This document shows, piece by piece, positions 7,775 through 16,865 of a DNA stretch of 41,494 nt. A program made the position numbers and the translations under genes. The DNA lies in NCBI GenBank assembly GCA_964632005.1, contig CAZWAP010000019.1:1-41494 (forward strand), read 5' to 3'. This DNA comes from CAZWAP01 sp964632005 (GTDB lineage: Bacteria > Planctomycetota > Phycisphaerae > Sedimentisphaerales > Anaerobacaceae). The notes below the pieces were generated by a model. The model saw only the letters and a program-made list of their open reading frames with translations, did not search any database and was not told the DNA's origin. Each line of letters begins with the position of its first letter. Positions within the stretch are counted from its first letter, which is position 1.

Positions 7775-10489
7775 TCAGCGAAGGGTTCGGGCCACCTTTA
7801 CGATTTCGTAAAACTCGAGAACGTCGTCAAGCTTCACGTCGTCGAAGCCGGCTATCTTGATGCCACACTCCAGGCCCGCCTTGACTTCACGCACGTCGTC
7901 TTTGAAGTGTTTCAAGGACTCGATACTCAGATTATCTTTAACGACGATGTTGTCGCGTATCAGCCGCGCCTTCGCCTGCTTGTTCACAACGCCCGAACTT
8001 ACGTAACAGCCGGCAACAGTCCCGACCCGAGAGACCTTGAATGTGGCCCGCACCGTCACTCTGCCGATGATATTCTCTTTTTCTTCAGGCTCGAGCAGGC
8101 CCGCCATAGACTTCTGCAAATCTTCCGTTATTCGGTAGATCACGTTGTAGAGTCTTATCTCGACCCCCTTGGTCTCGGCTATCCTGGCAGCATGCTCGTC
8201 GGGAACAACGTTGAAGCCTATGATTATGGCGTTCGAGGCCTCGGCCAGTACAACATCGCCTTCTGTAATCCCGCCCGGAGCTGCATGCAGTATCCTGACC
8301 TTAACCTCGTCCGTGCTCAACTCTGACAGATACTTCTTGAGTACATCGACGGAGCCCTGTACGTCCGCGCGAATTATAATGTTCAGCTCCTCGGTTTTGC
8401 CGGCTTCAATCTGGCTGAAGAGGTTGTCGAGCGTAATCTGGGTTCGCTCGGCCAGCGAGCTTTCCCTGGCGCGGATCCTGTTCTCTTCGGCGGCCGCCTT
8501 GGCCCTGTTGATGTCGTCAAGGCAATAAAATGTATCGCCGGCCTGCGGGACATCGTTCAGGCCCGTCACCTCCACGGGCATAGAGCTTGAGGCTGCCTTG
8601 ATCTTTCTCCCAAAGCTGTCCTTTATCTGCTTGATTCGTCCAAAGGTGCTGCCGGCCAGGACGACATCGCCCTTCTTCAACTGCCCCTCCTTGATAAGCA
8701 GCGTGGCCACCGGGCCAAGCTGGGCCGAGAGCCTCGCCTCGACCACCCATCCCGATGCTGGAATGGTGGGGTCGGCTTTAAGCTCCAGTATCTCACCCAT
8801 CAAGTCCAGATGCTCGAGCAGCTGGTCTATGCCCTCGCCGGTAACGGCGCTGGTCTTGACTACGTCGGTCTGGCCTCCCCACTCGGTGGGAGTCAATTCC
8901 TGCTCGGCCAACTGCGCATACACGCGGTTTATGTCGCAGCCGGGCAGGTCGATCTTGTTCAGTGCCACGATTATCGGGACGTTCGCCGCCCTGCTGTGGG
9001 CGATCGCCTCGATGGTCTGCGGCATCACGCCGTCGTCGGCTGCCACAACCAGGACCACAACATCGGTCATATTCGCCCCGCGGGCCCGCATAGCGGTAAA
9101 CGCCTCGTGACCCGGCGTGTCCAGGAAAGTAACCTTCTTGCCGTCCCAGCTGACCTGGGAGGCGCCAATGTGCTGCGTGATGCCGCCCGCTTCACGGGTT
9201 GCTACCTGTGTCGAGCGAATCTTGTCCAGCAGACTGGTCTTTCCATGGTCAACGTGCCCCAGCATCGCCGCGACGACGGCACGCCTGGTGAGGTTCTTCC
9301 GCGGCCGGCTCTCGAATTCCGCCCGTATCTGTTCTTCCAGCAGCCTTTTCTGTTCGACGACAAGCTCCGTATCGAACTCCAGCGCGACCAGCTCGGCTAC
9401 TTCACTGCTGATCGTCTGGTTGGCCGTGGCCATCACCCCCTGCTCCATCAACTTGGAAATGATCTCTGAAGTCTTGACTGCCAAGGCCGCTGATAGCTCC
9501 TTGACGGTGATCGGCTCGCTGACCACCGCTTTTTTCGGCCTCGCCCGGACCACTACTGTCGGCCCTTTTTTGCCAGCGATCTTGCGCGAGGGCTTCCCGC
9601 GCAGCGCTCCGCCAGCAGCTTCGTCGAGTCTTTTTCTTCTTTCGTCGAGGTCAATCTGACGCCATCTTGGCCCTGCTACCTTCTGGGTGGCATCAACATC
9701 TTTTGCCTCGCGCCTGCGCCCGTGGGTCCTGTCTTTATGCCGCTTCCCGGTCCGACGTCGCTCGCCCAGAGCCGTGGGCTTCCTCAGTTCATCTTCGTCT
9801 GCGGTGTACATCAACCGTTCGGTGATCGGCTCATCATACCGACGCTTCGGGCGCCGCCTGTGCCGATGTTCAATTTCAGGCTCAGGGGCCTCGATTCGAA
9901 CGACCTGGGGCCCGCTGAGCTTCGCAGGCTCGGGCTTTTCCATAATGGGCCCCGCAGGAAGGATCGGCTCGGGTTCTTTTGGCGGCTCCTCCGCGGCGAC
10001 CTTCTCGAGCTGTTCTGCGGCAGCTTCGCCGACCTCCACCCCCTGGGCCTGCTGTTGCTCCTCTTCTTCGGCCGGCTTGAATTCTTCGGTCTCCACCACG
10101 GCCGGCAGCTCAGTCGCCGCTGCAGTACCCTCTGCAGGGCCACCGCTCTGCGGCAGCTCAGAAGGACCTTCGAGTTCCTCGCCTGGTGCTTCTTCGGCGA
10201 CTGTTCCCACCGCTTGAGGCTCTTTCTCGACCTTCTTGGCCTTCTTCTTTCGAACGGCTTTTTTCTTTTTCTTGACGCGGACCTTCTGGAGGTCAACCTT
10301 CGCAGCCGTCTCAATCGTCGTTATGTTCTCACCCTCGCTGAACCACTCCCGGATGGTCGCGGCCAGACCCGCCGATATCACGGACATATGGTTCTTTACG
10401 TCCAGACCCTCAGCCTGGCACTTCTTCACGATCGCGCCGCTCTTGACCCCCAACTCCTTTGCCAGAATGTACACTCGCGTAGAAGCCAA
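7775..10489 (-). CDS. infB: translation initiation factor IF-2
   Basis: A 904-residue IF-2, the GTPase that places initiator tRNA on the 30S subunit. It has an N-terminal IF2N domain (about residues 3-55), a long charged linker rich in Lys then Glu/Pro then Arg (about 70-320), a second IF2N-like block (about 325-380), and the GTPase domain with G1 GHVDHGKT (411-418), G2 in GGITQHIG, G3 DTPGHE (457-462) and G4 NKID (511-514). Domains II-IV follow to the C-terminus. The start is a TTG at 10489 preceded by AGGAG at a 6-nt spacing; the family start MASTRVYILAKELG begins exactly there. It begins 9 bp after the nusA stop, so the two are translationally linked. Confidence 0.97.
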   Translation of the reverse strand: MASTRVYILAKELGVKSGAIVKKCQAEGLDVKNHMSVISAGLAATIREWFSEGENITTIETAAKVDLQKVRVKKKKKAVRKKKAKKVEKEPQAVGTVAEEAPGEELEGPSELPQSGGPAEGTAAATELPAVVETEEFKPAEEEEQQQAQGVEVGEAAAEQLEKVAAEEPPKEPEPILPAGPIMEKPEPAKLSGPQVVRIEAPEPEIEHRHRRRPKRRYDEPITERLMYTADEDELRKPTALGERRRTGKRHKDRTHGRRREAKDVDATQKVAGPRWRQIDLDERRKRLDEAAGGALRGKPSRKIAGKKGPTVVVRARPKKAVVSEPITVKELSAALAVKTSEIISKLMEQGVMATANQTISSEVAELVALEFDTELVVEQKRLLEEQIRAEFESRPRKNLTRRAVVAAMLGHVDHGKTSLLDKIRSTQVATREAGGITQHIGASQVSWDGKKVTFLDTPGHEAFTAMRARGANMTDVVVLVVAADDGVMPQTIEAIAHSRAANVPIIVALNKIDLPGCDINRVYAQLAEQELTPTEWGGQTDVVKTSAVTGEGIDQLLEHLDLMGEILELKADPTIPASGWVVEARLSAQLGPVATLLIKEGQLKKGDVVLAGSTFGRIKQIKDSFGRKIKAASSSMPVEVTGLNDVPQAGDTFYCLDDINRAKAAAEENRIRARESSLAERTQITLDNLFSQIEAGKTEELNIIIRADVQGSVDVLKKYLSELSTDEVKVRILHAAPGGITEGDVVLAEASNAIIIGFNVVPDEHAARIAETKGVEIRLYNVIYRITEDLQKSMAGLLEPEEKENIIGRVTVRATFKVSRVGTVAGCYVSSGVVNKQAKARLIRDNIVVKDNLSIESLKHFKDDVREVKAGLECGIKIAGFDDVKLDDVLEFYEIVKVARTLR

Positions 10490-10498
10490 CAGAATCTC

Positions 10499-11755
10499 CT
10501 AACCTTCTGTGCCGCCTTCCGACTGTTCCTGGTCCGATTCCTCGACCCGGACCTCCTGGGGCTCCTGCTCGGGGAGGTCATCGGCCTGGGTTTTTTCAGA
10601 CTCTGACGCTATTGCCTTTACCTCCTTGTTTGCCGCCGCGACCAACCTCTCGGCCAGCTCCTGCTCGATGCCCAGCTCGCCGACAAGCGGCTCGGTACCC
10701 ACATCATCGAGGTCGAGCACGGATATCACGCCTAAGGCAATGAGCTTATCGACCACGGTCTCGTCTGCCCCTTCCACACCGGTAACGCAGTTGGTAAGGC
10801 GCTCCACACCCTGATTGTATTCGTCGGGCGTCAGGATATCTATATCCCATCCGGTAAGCCGGGCTGCCAGTCGAACATTCTGGCCGTGCTTGCCGATCGC
10901 GAGGCTCAGCTGGTCCTCATCGACCACCACCGTGGCCCGACCCAGCTCGAAACACAGAGCTATCTCGCTGACCTTGGCCGGCATAAGTGCATTGGCCACG
11001 AGTACCCGTGAGGACTCGTTCCAGCGAACGATATCGATTTTCTCGCCACCCAATTCTTCAACGATGTTTTTTATACGGCTGCCGCGCACGCCCACGCAGG
11101 CCCCAACCGGGTCGACCTTGTCGTCCAGCGACGCCACGGCCACCTTTGTCCTGTAGCCCGCCTCGCGCGCAAGGGTCTTTATTTCGATGATGTTCTCGCT
11201 GATCTCGGGGACTTCCAGCTCGAACAACCTGCGGACGAAGTTGGGGTGCGTGCGGGAAAGGATTATCTTGACCTGGTTCGCCGTCTCTTTTACGTCCAGA
11301 ATGAGGCATCGAACCCTCTCGCCGGGCCGGTGTATCTGCCCCATAATCTGCTCGCTCTTGGGCATGAAACCTTCGGTCCAGTGGTCCAGGTTCACAATGA
11401 GCGTTCCGCCCTCATAACGCACCACGGTACCGCTGATGATCTCTCCCTTGCGCTGGACAAACTCGGCATAAATGCTCTCCCTTTCGTCCGCACGTATCCT
11501 CTGAATCATCACCTGCTTGGCCGTCTGCGCCGGTATCCTGCCCAGCTGCCGAATATCGATTTGTTCGTTGTCCTTGAACGCGGTGATCTGTCCGGTATTC
11601 CTGTCGATGCTCACCACGATATTGCTGTCCGGTTCGCCGAAATGCTTGCGAACGGCAGAGACCATCGCCTCCTCAAGGTCGAGGAAGATCGACTCCCTGT
11701 CGATGTTCTTGTCGCGGGCGATGTTGTCCACGATTCTGAGCAGTTCCTGACTCAT
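10499..11755 (-). CDS. nusA: transcription termination/antitermination factor NusA
   Basis: 418 residues from the ATG at 11755 (MSQELLRIVDNIARDKN, the family start). It has an N-terminal RNA-polymerase-binding domain (about 1-125), an S1 domain (about 132-200), KH1 with GVRGSRIKNIVEELGGEKID (about 253-272), KH2 with LAIGKHGQNVRLAARLTGWD (about 325-344), and a helix-hairpin-helix C-terminal region followed by an acidic tail. It modulates pausing, Rho-independent termination and antitermination. The gene heads the nusA-infB-rbfA run. The usual rimP gene ahead of nusA is absent; instead there is a 712-bp leader/spacer with a terminator hairpin (separate entry). Confidence 0.96.
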   Translation of the reverse strand: MSQELLRIVDNIARDKNIDRESIFLDLEEAMVSAVRKHFGEPDSNIVVSIDRNTGQITAFKDNEQIDIRQLGRIPAQTAKQVMIQRIRADERESIYAEFVQRKGEIISGTVVRYEGGTLIVNLDHWTEGFMPKSEQIMGQIHRPGERVRCLILDVKETANQVKIILSRTHPNFVRRLFELEVPEISENIIEIKTLAREAGYRTKVAVASLDDKVDPVGACVGVRGSRIKNIVEELGGEKIDIVRWNESSRVLVANALMPAKVSEIALCFELGRATVVVDEDQLSLAIGKHGQNVRLAARLTGWDIDILTPDEYNQGVERLTNCVTGVEGADETVVDKLIALGVISVLDLDDVGTEPLVGELGIEQELAERLVAAANKEVKAIASESEKTQADDLPEQEPQEVRVEESDQEQSEGGTEG

Positions 11756-11820
11756 CGTTTTTCTCTTCCAAAACCAAGCACCGATAACTACGCTGCTGGG
11801 GCCGACGAATCCGTAACGGA

Positions 11821-11851
11821 CAAAAAAAGTGGAAACCTGCCAGTTTCCACT
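11821..11851 (-). terminator. intrinsic terminator/attenuator in the nusA leader
   Basis: On the minus strand AGTGGAAAC (11851-11843) pairs perfectly with GTTTCCACT (11836-11828) across a 6-nt loop and runs straight into seven T residues (11828-11822). This is a textbook Rho-independent terminator. It lies only 66 nt upstream of the nusA start and far downstream of the preceding gene (12468-13214), so it probably acts as an attenuator in the nusA leader. It could instead be a distant terminator of the upstream gene. Confidence 0.75.
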
Positions 11852-11868
11852 TCGATCCGCTCCCCTGT

Positions 11869-11889
11869 TGGAGGCCTTTCGGGCCTCCA
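11869..11889 (-). other. 8-bp hairpin just upstream of the nusA-leader terminator
   Basis: TGGAGGCC and GGCCTCCA form a perfect 8-bp stem with a 5-nt loop, 17 nt upstream of the terminator stem on the minus strand. Two consecutive stable hairpins before nusA resemble a structured regulatory leader. The remaining 11890-12229 stretch holds no ORF or RNA family that I can recognise. Confidence 0.4.
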
Positions 11890-12229
11890 TCTGGCCCCGG
11901 CCGGAATAACACCCAGAACCGACCTGCCATCAGGGAGAAAACGAACAGAGGTTTTAGCGCCGTCTGAGCTACATCATCTGCCTCCGGTCAATAGACCTCG
12001 TTCGTTTCCCGGCACCGAAGCAGACACTCTGATTTCCGAGCCGCCAACTCGACAAACCACAGCTGCCGAAGTCAGTTGTGCTGCACCTAACTTCCACTGT
12101 CTGTCGATCCCGTCGATGCCATATCAAGCACCTTTCTGCCTTAAATTGGCCCTGGCAGCCGTTAGTCCTTACCTACAAACACTGTATGTTAATCGTCAAA
12201 CCTCGGGCTGGCAATGATTTTTTTGACAA

Positions 12230-12300
12230 AATTGCAGTTTTATCAGGCCTCTTGCCGGCGGACCGAGGCCACAACGTCCTGATAAAATGCCCAATTGCAG
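12230..12300. repeat. hairpin element flanked by 8-bp direct repeats
   Basis: AATTGCAG occurs at 12230-12237 and 12293-12300. Between the copies TTTTATCAGG (12238-12247) and CCTGATAAAA (12278-12287) form a perfect 10-bp inverted repeat, with a CCTC/GAGG pairing further inside. A terminal inverted repeat directly inside a direct repeat looks like a very small MITE-like insertion with an 8-bp target duplication, but 5 bp (TGCCC) separate the right arm from the right repeat. A structured RNA in the long nusA leader is an alternative. A further G5/C5 hairpin lies at 12326-12344. Confidence 0.4.
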
Positions 12301-12467
12301 CCGAGCACAAGGATTTTCGGCTAAAGGGGGCCTGCAAGACCCCCTCCGAAGCTGGTTCCTTTGTGAAATCCCTGCCTCGCGGCCGCCTGGCCCGGCCACC
12401 GGCCGGCTATCCCCCCGCCAGGGTTGTTTCAAGGGGTATTGACGGTCCGTCCTGCCCGCCGGAGGTT

Positions 12468-13214
12468 TCACCGGGGACGCAGCGGAAGTAGCTCCACTAC
12501 CAGCTTGCCCTTGTTTACACTCACGCCGGCCACTCGCAGGCGGACGGCTTTTCCGTCGGGGGGCAGGGCGAACTCGAAGACCGGCTCAAAAGGCTCGTCG
12601 TTAATCAGGGAGGAGATCACCTTATTTTCCCAGGCCTCCGGATCGACAGCGACATCGCCGAGCTGTTCAGCGTATGATTTTCTCGCCATCGACCTTGCAA
12701 GGGGTGTTACGTTGACCGCGCCGACCTTCATACTGGCAACATGCAGGTTCAAGAGCCCCTCGGAGTTGAGCTCCGGCCTTAGCTCGACACTCACTACAAG
12801 CTCCATTCCCTTTACCTCGGCCGTGGCCATAAGCACAACCGCTCCGGGCTCAAAGACCAGCGCCGGCGAATGGAGCATCACGCCGTCGTAATAATGGACC
12901 CAGTTGGCGCGGGCGATTATGTCGTTTACCGCCGCCTGGGCTATCGTCAACTGGAAAGGCTTACCGAGCTGGGCCTTATTGTAGATCTGCGGGCCTATCT
13001 GGTGTGTCAAGTAGGGGCTGACCTGGCCGGGCCTAAAACCCGCCGGCGAGAGGGGATTGTATCGGCCGGGCCGGTACAGCAGCAGAGCGATAATCAACGC
13101 CGCCACCACTAGATCAATCGCCAGCCACCAGGCGAGCTTCTTGAGTTTGGACTTTTTGGCCGGCGGTTCTGGAAGCGGCCGCCCATCAGGATTTTGACTC
13201 TTGCGTGAATCCAT
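12468..13214 (-). CDS. single-pass membrane protein resembling YpmS/DUF2140
   Basis: 248 residues from the ATG at 13214 (MDSRKSQNPDG); the longer open frame upstream overlaps the divergent region and lacks family support. A proline/lysine-rich cytoplasmic tail is followed by one membrane helix (about residues 27-48) and an extracytoplasmic domain. Its alternating beta pattern (FQLTIAQAAVNDII, then LVFEPGAVV, VSVELRPELNSEGLLNLHVA and VGAVNVTPLARSM) recalls the YpmS/DUF2140 fold of the SMP/TULIP type, known from Gram-positive envelope proteins. The match is by eye and weak, so treat the function as unknown. It is divergent from pyrF, with 91 bp between the starts. Confidence 0.6.
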   Translation of the reverse strand: MDSRKSQNPDGRPLPEPPAKKSKLKKLAWWLAIDLVVAALIIALLLYRPGRYNPLSPAGFRPGQVSPYLTHQIGPQIYNKAQLGKPFQLTIAQAAVNDIIARANWVHYYDGVMLHSPALVFEPGAVVLMATAEVKGMELVVSVELRPELNSEGLLNLHVASMKVGAVNVTPLARSMARKSYAEQLGDVAVDPEAWENKVISSLINDEPFEPVFEFALPPDGKAVRLRVAGVSVNKGKLVVELLPLRPR

Positions 13215-13305
13215 TTGCTGGATTATAGTGATCGGCTCGGGTGCCAAGAAACGATTTTTGGGCCAAATCAACGTGACAGACAAAGAAAAGAAGGGTGGTT
13301 TGATA

Positions 13306-14256
13306 ATGGCAAGCCATTTTGCCGACCGTTTGTGCGAGGCCGTCAGTGCCCGTAAAACCTGTTTAATCGTGGGTCTGGACCCTGTCTACAGTCGACTACC
13401 CGGGGCCATAAAGAGCCATCGGAATATGAACGACGAGTTCGACCTCAATGCGGCCGTCGATGCGATCTTTGATTTTTGCACGCAGACTATGCGGGTCATT
13501 GCCCCGATGGTCCCCGCGGTGAAGATAAACATAGCGTTTTTTGAAAAATATCTTTGGGAGGGCATCGAGACCTACTATGCCCTGATCACCGAGGCCGACG
13601 ACCTCGGTCTCGAAGTCATAGGGGACGTCAAACGTGGGGACGTAGGTCACACCGCGGAGCTATATGCCTCGGCCCACCTGGAGAACCCGGAACTGGCCGG
13701 ACTCGAAGACACCCTGGCACCCGACGCAATTACAATCAACGGCTACACGGGCGCCGACGGGATAGAGCCGTTCGCCGATATGGCCACAAAGCAGGGCAAG
13801 GGCGTCTTTGTCCTCGTTCGGACGAGCAATCCGTCGGCCGCCGCCATCCAGGACCTCACTGACGCGACCGGCCGAGCAACCTACGAGAAAGTCGCTCAGA
13901 TCACCGCCGAGCTGGCCAACAAGCCGGAGCGAATCGGCAACTCCGGGTACAGTAACGTCGGGATGGTCGTCGGTGGTACCTCGCCGCAGGCCACGGCGGC
14001 CCTGCGTGACAAATACGACAACGTCTGGTTCCTCGTGCCGGGTTACGGCTCGCAGGGAGCATCCGCAGAGCAATGCGTGCGCTTCTGTAAGGCAGACGGC
14101 ACCGGTGCCCTGATAAGCGCGTCTCGCTCCATAATCTATGCCTATGAAAAACCTCTCTACAGGGAACAGTTCAGGGACGACTGGAAAAGGTGCATAGAGC
14201 AGGCCGTCATCGATGCAAAGGTGGACCTTGCAAAGGCGATGCAGTCCAAGCTCTGA
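13306..14256 (+). CDS. pyrF: orotidine 5'-phosphate decarboxylase, type 2
   Basis: 316 residues that convert OMP to UMP, the last step of pyrimidine synthesis. The catalytic block EVIGDVKRGDVGHTAELYA (about residues 104-122) carries the Lys/Asp network; LIVGLDP near the N-terminus and LVPGYGSQGA toward the end bind substrate and phosphate. The length of about 316 and the type-2 signature separate it from the 230-residue E. coli-type enzyme. The ATG at 13306 has an AAGGGTGG RBS. The methyltransferase gene follows 89 bp downstream on the same strand. Confidence 0.95.
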   Translation: MASHFADRLCEAVSARKTCLIVGLDPVYSRLPGAIKSHRNMNDEFDLNAAVDAIFDFCTQTMRVIAPMVPAVKINIAFFEKYLWEGIETYYALITEADDLGLEVIGDVKRGDVGHTAELYASAHLENPELAGLEDTLAPDAITINGYTGADGIEPFADMATKQGKGVFVLVRTSNPSAAAIQDLTDATGRATYEKVAQITAELANKPERIGNSGYSNVGMVVGGTSPQATAALRDKYDNVWFLVPGYGSQGASAEQCVRFCKADGTGALISASRSIIYAYEKPLYREQFRDDWKRCIEQAVIDAKVDLAKAMQSKL

Positions 14257-14345
14257 AGGCCCCGTGCAAACCGGCGTCGGCGGCCAGATCGCTGCGGCGC
14301 ACCGGCCTGAACCAATTGGCATACAAGTACAGGGTAATAGTCCAA

Positions 14346-15077
14346 GTGGCCCTTCGTAGCGAGAGCATACCCCGGGCCTCGTCGGTAACGACGGCGCAGA
14401 TGTTCGACCGCGTGGCTGCTACCTACAGCCTGCTAAATCACGTTTTATCCTTCGGCAGGGACTTTTCCTGGCGCCGTCAGCTTGCCGAGGCCATACCGCC
14501 ACAGCCGGGTATGAGGGTTCTCGATTTAGCCACGGGCACTGGCGAGCTGCTGTTAGAGATAGCCCACAGACACCCTCAGGCCGCACAGCTGTTGGGCCTG
14601 GACATCTCCGAGAATATGCTGGCGATATGCCAGAAGAGGATCCGCCAACACAATCTCGGCTCCCGTGTCCGCGCAATGTTAGGCGATGCAACCGATACAG
14701 GGCTGGAGGCGGAGAGTTTCGAGGTCGTTACCTGCGCCTTCGGGGTCAGAAACGTACGGAATCCATCACGGATGCTTGGCGAGGTTTACAGGCTGCTGCG
14801 ACCTGGGGGAACCACCCTGATACTCGAGTTCTCGCTGCCGCCGGCGCGCCTTCTTCGAGCGGTGTACCTGCTCTACCTGCGAGGTCTGGTGCCGCTTATC
14901 GGCGGTCTTCTCTGTGGCGATCGCGCGGCGTATCGCTACCTGAACAAGACCATCGAGGTCTTCTACAAGCCGGATGAGTTCTGCGGGCTTATCCGCCGCG
15001 CCGGGCTGGTGGGCGCCACTGCCAGGCCGTTGACCTTCGGGGTCGTGCAGCTCTACCAGGCGGTCAAGCCGCAGTGA
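14346..15077 (+). CDS. ubiE: UbiE/MenG-type quinone C-methyltransferase
   Basis: A 243-residue SAM-dependent methyltransferase that methylates the quinone ring in the last steps of menaquinone or ubiquinone synthesis. FDRVAATYSLLNHVLSFGRD is the family N-terminus, VLDLATGTGELL is SAM motif I, and CAFGVRNVRNP and LRPGGTTLILEFS are family signatures. The start is uncertain: I choose the in-frame GTG at 14346, which gives about 18 residues before the first conserved block, as in relatives; the ATG at 14400 is the alternative. The C-terminus is complete. With no other quinone genes here, menaquinone (menG) is the likelier product in an anaerobe-type planctomycete, but that is inference. Confidence 0.88.
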   Translation: MALRSESIPRASSVTTAQMFDRVAATYSLLNHVLSFGRDFSWRRQLAEAIPPQPGMRVLDLATGTGELLLEIAHRHPQAAQLLGLDISENMLAICQKRIRQHNLGSRVRAMLGDATDTGLEAESFEVVTCAFGVRNVRNPSRMLGEVYRLLRPGGTTLILEFSLPPARLLRAVYLLYLRGLVPLIGGLLCGDRAAYRYLNKTIEVFYKPDEFCGLIRRAGLVGATARPLTFGVVQLYQAVKPQ

Positions 15078-15160
15078 TCAGCGGCGTCCAACGAGCAACG
15101 GCAGCGGCGCCGCCGAATTGGCTTGCCCGGGCCGGCTGCGATGATTAGATTGGTTCAACC

Positions 15161-16645
15161 GTGAAGCCATCAGCCGCCTCAAAACTGGCCGACCGAGAGT
15201 TCTGGGCCGGTAAAACGGTCCTGGTGATGGGTCTGGGACGGTTCGGCGGCGGGGTGGATACCGCCAGGTTCGCCGCCACGAGGAACGCGAAAGTTATCAT
15301 TACCGACCTGGCTCGGCCGGACCGGCTGAAAGATTCCATAGAGCAGCTTGCGGGCCTTGGGGACATAGAGTTCCATCTCGGCGGTCATGAGCCGGCCGAC
15401 TTCCAGCGGGCCGATGTGGTGGTGGCAAATCCGGCCGTCCCGCCCGACAACGAGTTCCTTCGCATCGCCCGGCGGCACGATGCTCTGGTAACTTCGTCGG
15501 TCAATATATTCTTCGAGCTTTGTCCTGCGACCATCATCGGCATAACCGGCGCCAACGGCAAGAGCACCACCGCAGCCTTGGCGGCACATATGCTGGAAAA
15601 CTGTCTCCGCAGGGAGCCGGCCACAACAGCCGGTATCGGTAGTGTCTGGCTCAGCGGCAATATCGGCGGCCGGCCGCTGCTGGCAAACCTGGACCGCATA
15701 ACCGGCGATGACCTGGTTGTTCTGGAGTTGTCGAGTTTTCAGCTTGAACAACTCGCTCAGATACGCAAGGCTCCGCACATCGCCCTGCTGACCAATCTGA
15801 CCCCCAACCATCTCGACCGTCACGGGAGCTTTGAGGCCTACTGTGCCGCGAAGGAAAACATCTTCAGGTTTCAGAAGCAGCAGGGAGATTCGCCGGCGGT
15901 ATCCATCTTCAACGCCGATGACCCCGTCGGGGCCGAGTGGTTCCAGAGGTACAGCAGCGAGCCAGGCCGGATCTGTATCAAGTTCTCAGCGGACCAGGTG
16001 CCCCCAGAGCTTCGCAGGAGGTTCGCTCTGCCCGGAAGGGCAAATCTCCAGAACCTCGCCGCAGCCCTGGCAGTAGTGGGGTACTTCGGGATATCCGACG
16101 AAGCTGTCGGACAGGCGCTGCCTGCGTTCAAGGCCCTGCCCCATCGTCTCGAACTCGTCGCCGAGATAGGGGCCGTCTGCTGGTATAACGATTCGATCTC
16201 GACCACTCCGCAGAGCACTATCGCTGCAATAGAGGCCTTCGAGCAGCCCATAATCATCATCGCCGGGGGATACGACAAGAACCTGCCCTTCGACGAGCTG
16301 GGCCGCAAGATTGCCGCCGGCACCAAGGCCGCCATCCTGATCGGTCAGACGGCACGGAAGATCGAGTCAGCAATACGCAGCGCCCGGGCAGCGGCGCTAC
16401 CCCTCCGCCCCGGGCCGGGTGCCACCCGACCAGGCTACTCTGAGCCCGACCGGCGATGCGCAAAATGCGATACGAGGATCGAGATGGCCGGCTCGCTCGC
16501 AGAGGCCGTTGCCCTGGCCCGAGAAATCGCCGTACCCGGTGATATCGTCCTGCTAAGTCCGGCCTGCGCCAGTTATGATATGTTCGAGAATTTCGAGCAT
16601 CGCGGCCGGGAGTTCGTCAGGCTCGTGCGATCCACCGTCCACTGA
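15161..16645 (+). CDS. murD: UDP-N-acetylmuramoyl-L-alanine--D-glutamate ligase
   Basis: 494 residues; adds D-Glu to UDP-MurNAc-L-Ala in peptidoglycan precursor synthesis. It has the N-terminal Rossmann domain VLVMGLGRFGGGVDTA (20-35), the ATP loop GITGANGKST (127-136), NLTPNHLDRHGS (212-223), NLQNLAAALAV (295-305), and the C-terminal LLSPACASYDMFENFEHRG (464-482). The start is a GTG at 15161 without an obvious RBS. Domain 3 carries an insertion at about 410-440 with the motif CAKC (433-436), which is not typical of MurD and could bind a metal. Its presence supports a peptidoglycan-containing wall. It lies 83 bp after the methyltransferase. Confidence 0.95.
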   Translation: MKPSAASKLADREFWAGKTVLVMGLGRFGGGVDTARFAATRNAKVIITDLARPDRLKDSIEQLAGLGDIEFHLGGHEPADFQRADVVVANPAVPPDNEFLRIARRHDALVTSSVNIFFELCPATIIGITGANGKSTTAALAAHMLENCLRREPATTAGIGSVWLSGNIGGRPLLANLDRITGDDLVVLELSSFQLEQLAQIRKAPHIALLTNLTPNHLDRHGSFEAYCAAKENIFRFQKQQGDSPAVSIFNADDPVGAEWFQRYSSEPGRICIKFSADQVPPELRRRFALPGRANLQNLAAALAVVGYFGISDEAVGQALPAFKALPHRLELVAEIGAVCWYNDSISTTPQSTIAAIEAFEQPIIIIAGGYDKNLPFDELGRKIAAGTKAAILIGQTARKIESAIRSARAAALPLRPGPGATRPGYSEPDRRCAKCDTRIEMAGSLAEAVALAREIAVPGDIVLLSPACASYDMFENFEHRGREFVRLVRSTVH

Positions 16646-16865
16646 AAGGCCTCGGTTATAGGAATATCCTGGCCGAAGCCGCAAAAAAGCCAAAAAAAAT
16701 CTCGACCTCGCTGCCGAAGCTTCTTGACTTGTGGATGGCGGTGCCCGCCCTATCACATCGTCCAGGCCGGATCTTCCCGGCACCTCTTGATTAAGCCGTC
16801 CGCCAAACCAGCCGATGCCAGCTGCGGGACAACCACAAGAGATGCGATTTGCGAGGTCTGTTGAG

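Noticed and set aside
9722..10606. 294-codon plus-strand frame with long Leu/Phe runs
   Set aside because: The reverse of the Lys/Glu-rich linker of infB; no RBS or family support.
11756..12467. a rimP gene ahead of nusA
   Set aside because: The only frames in this stretch are short, Arg/Pro-rich and without the RimP motif; rimP is absent here or elsewhere in the genome.
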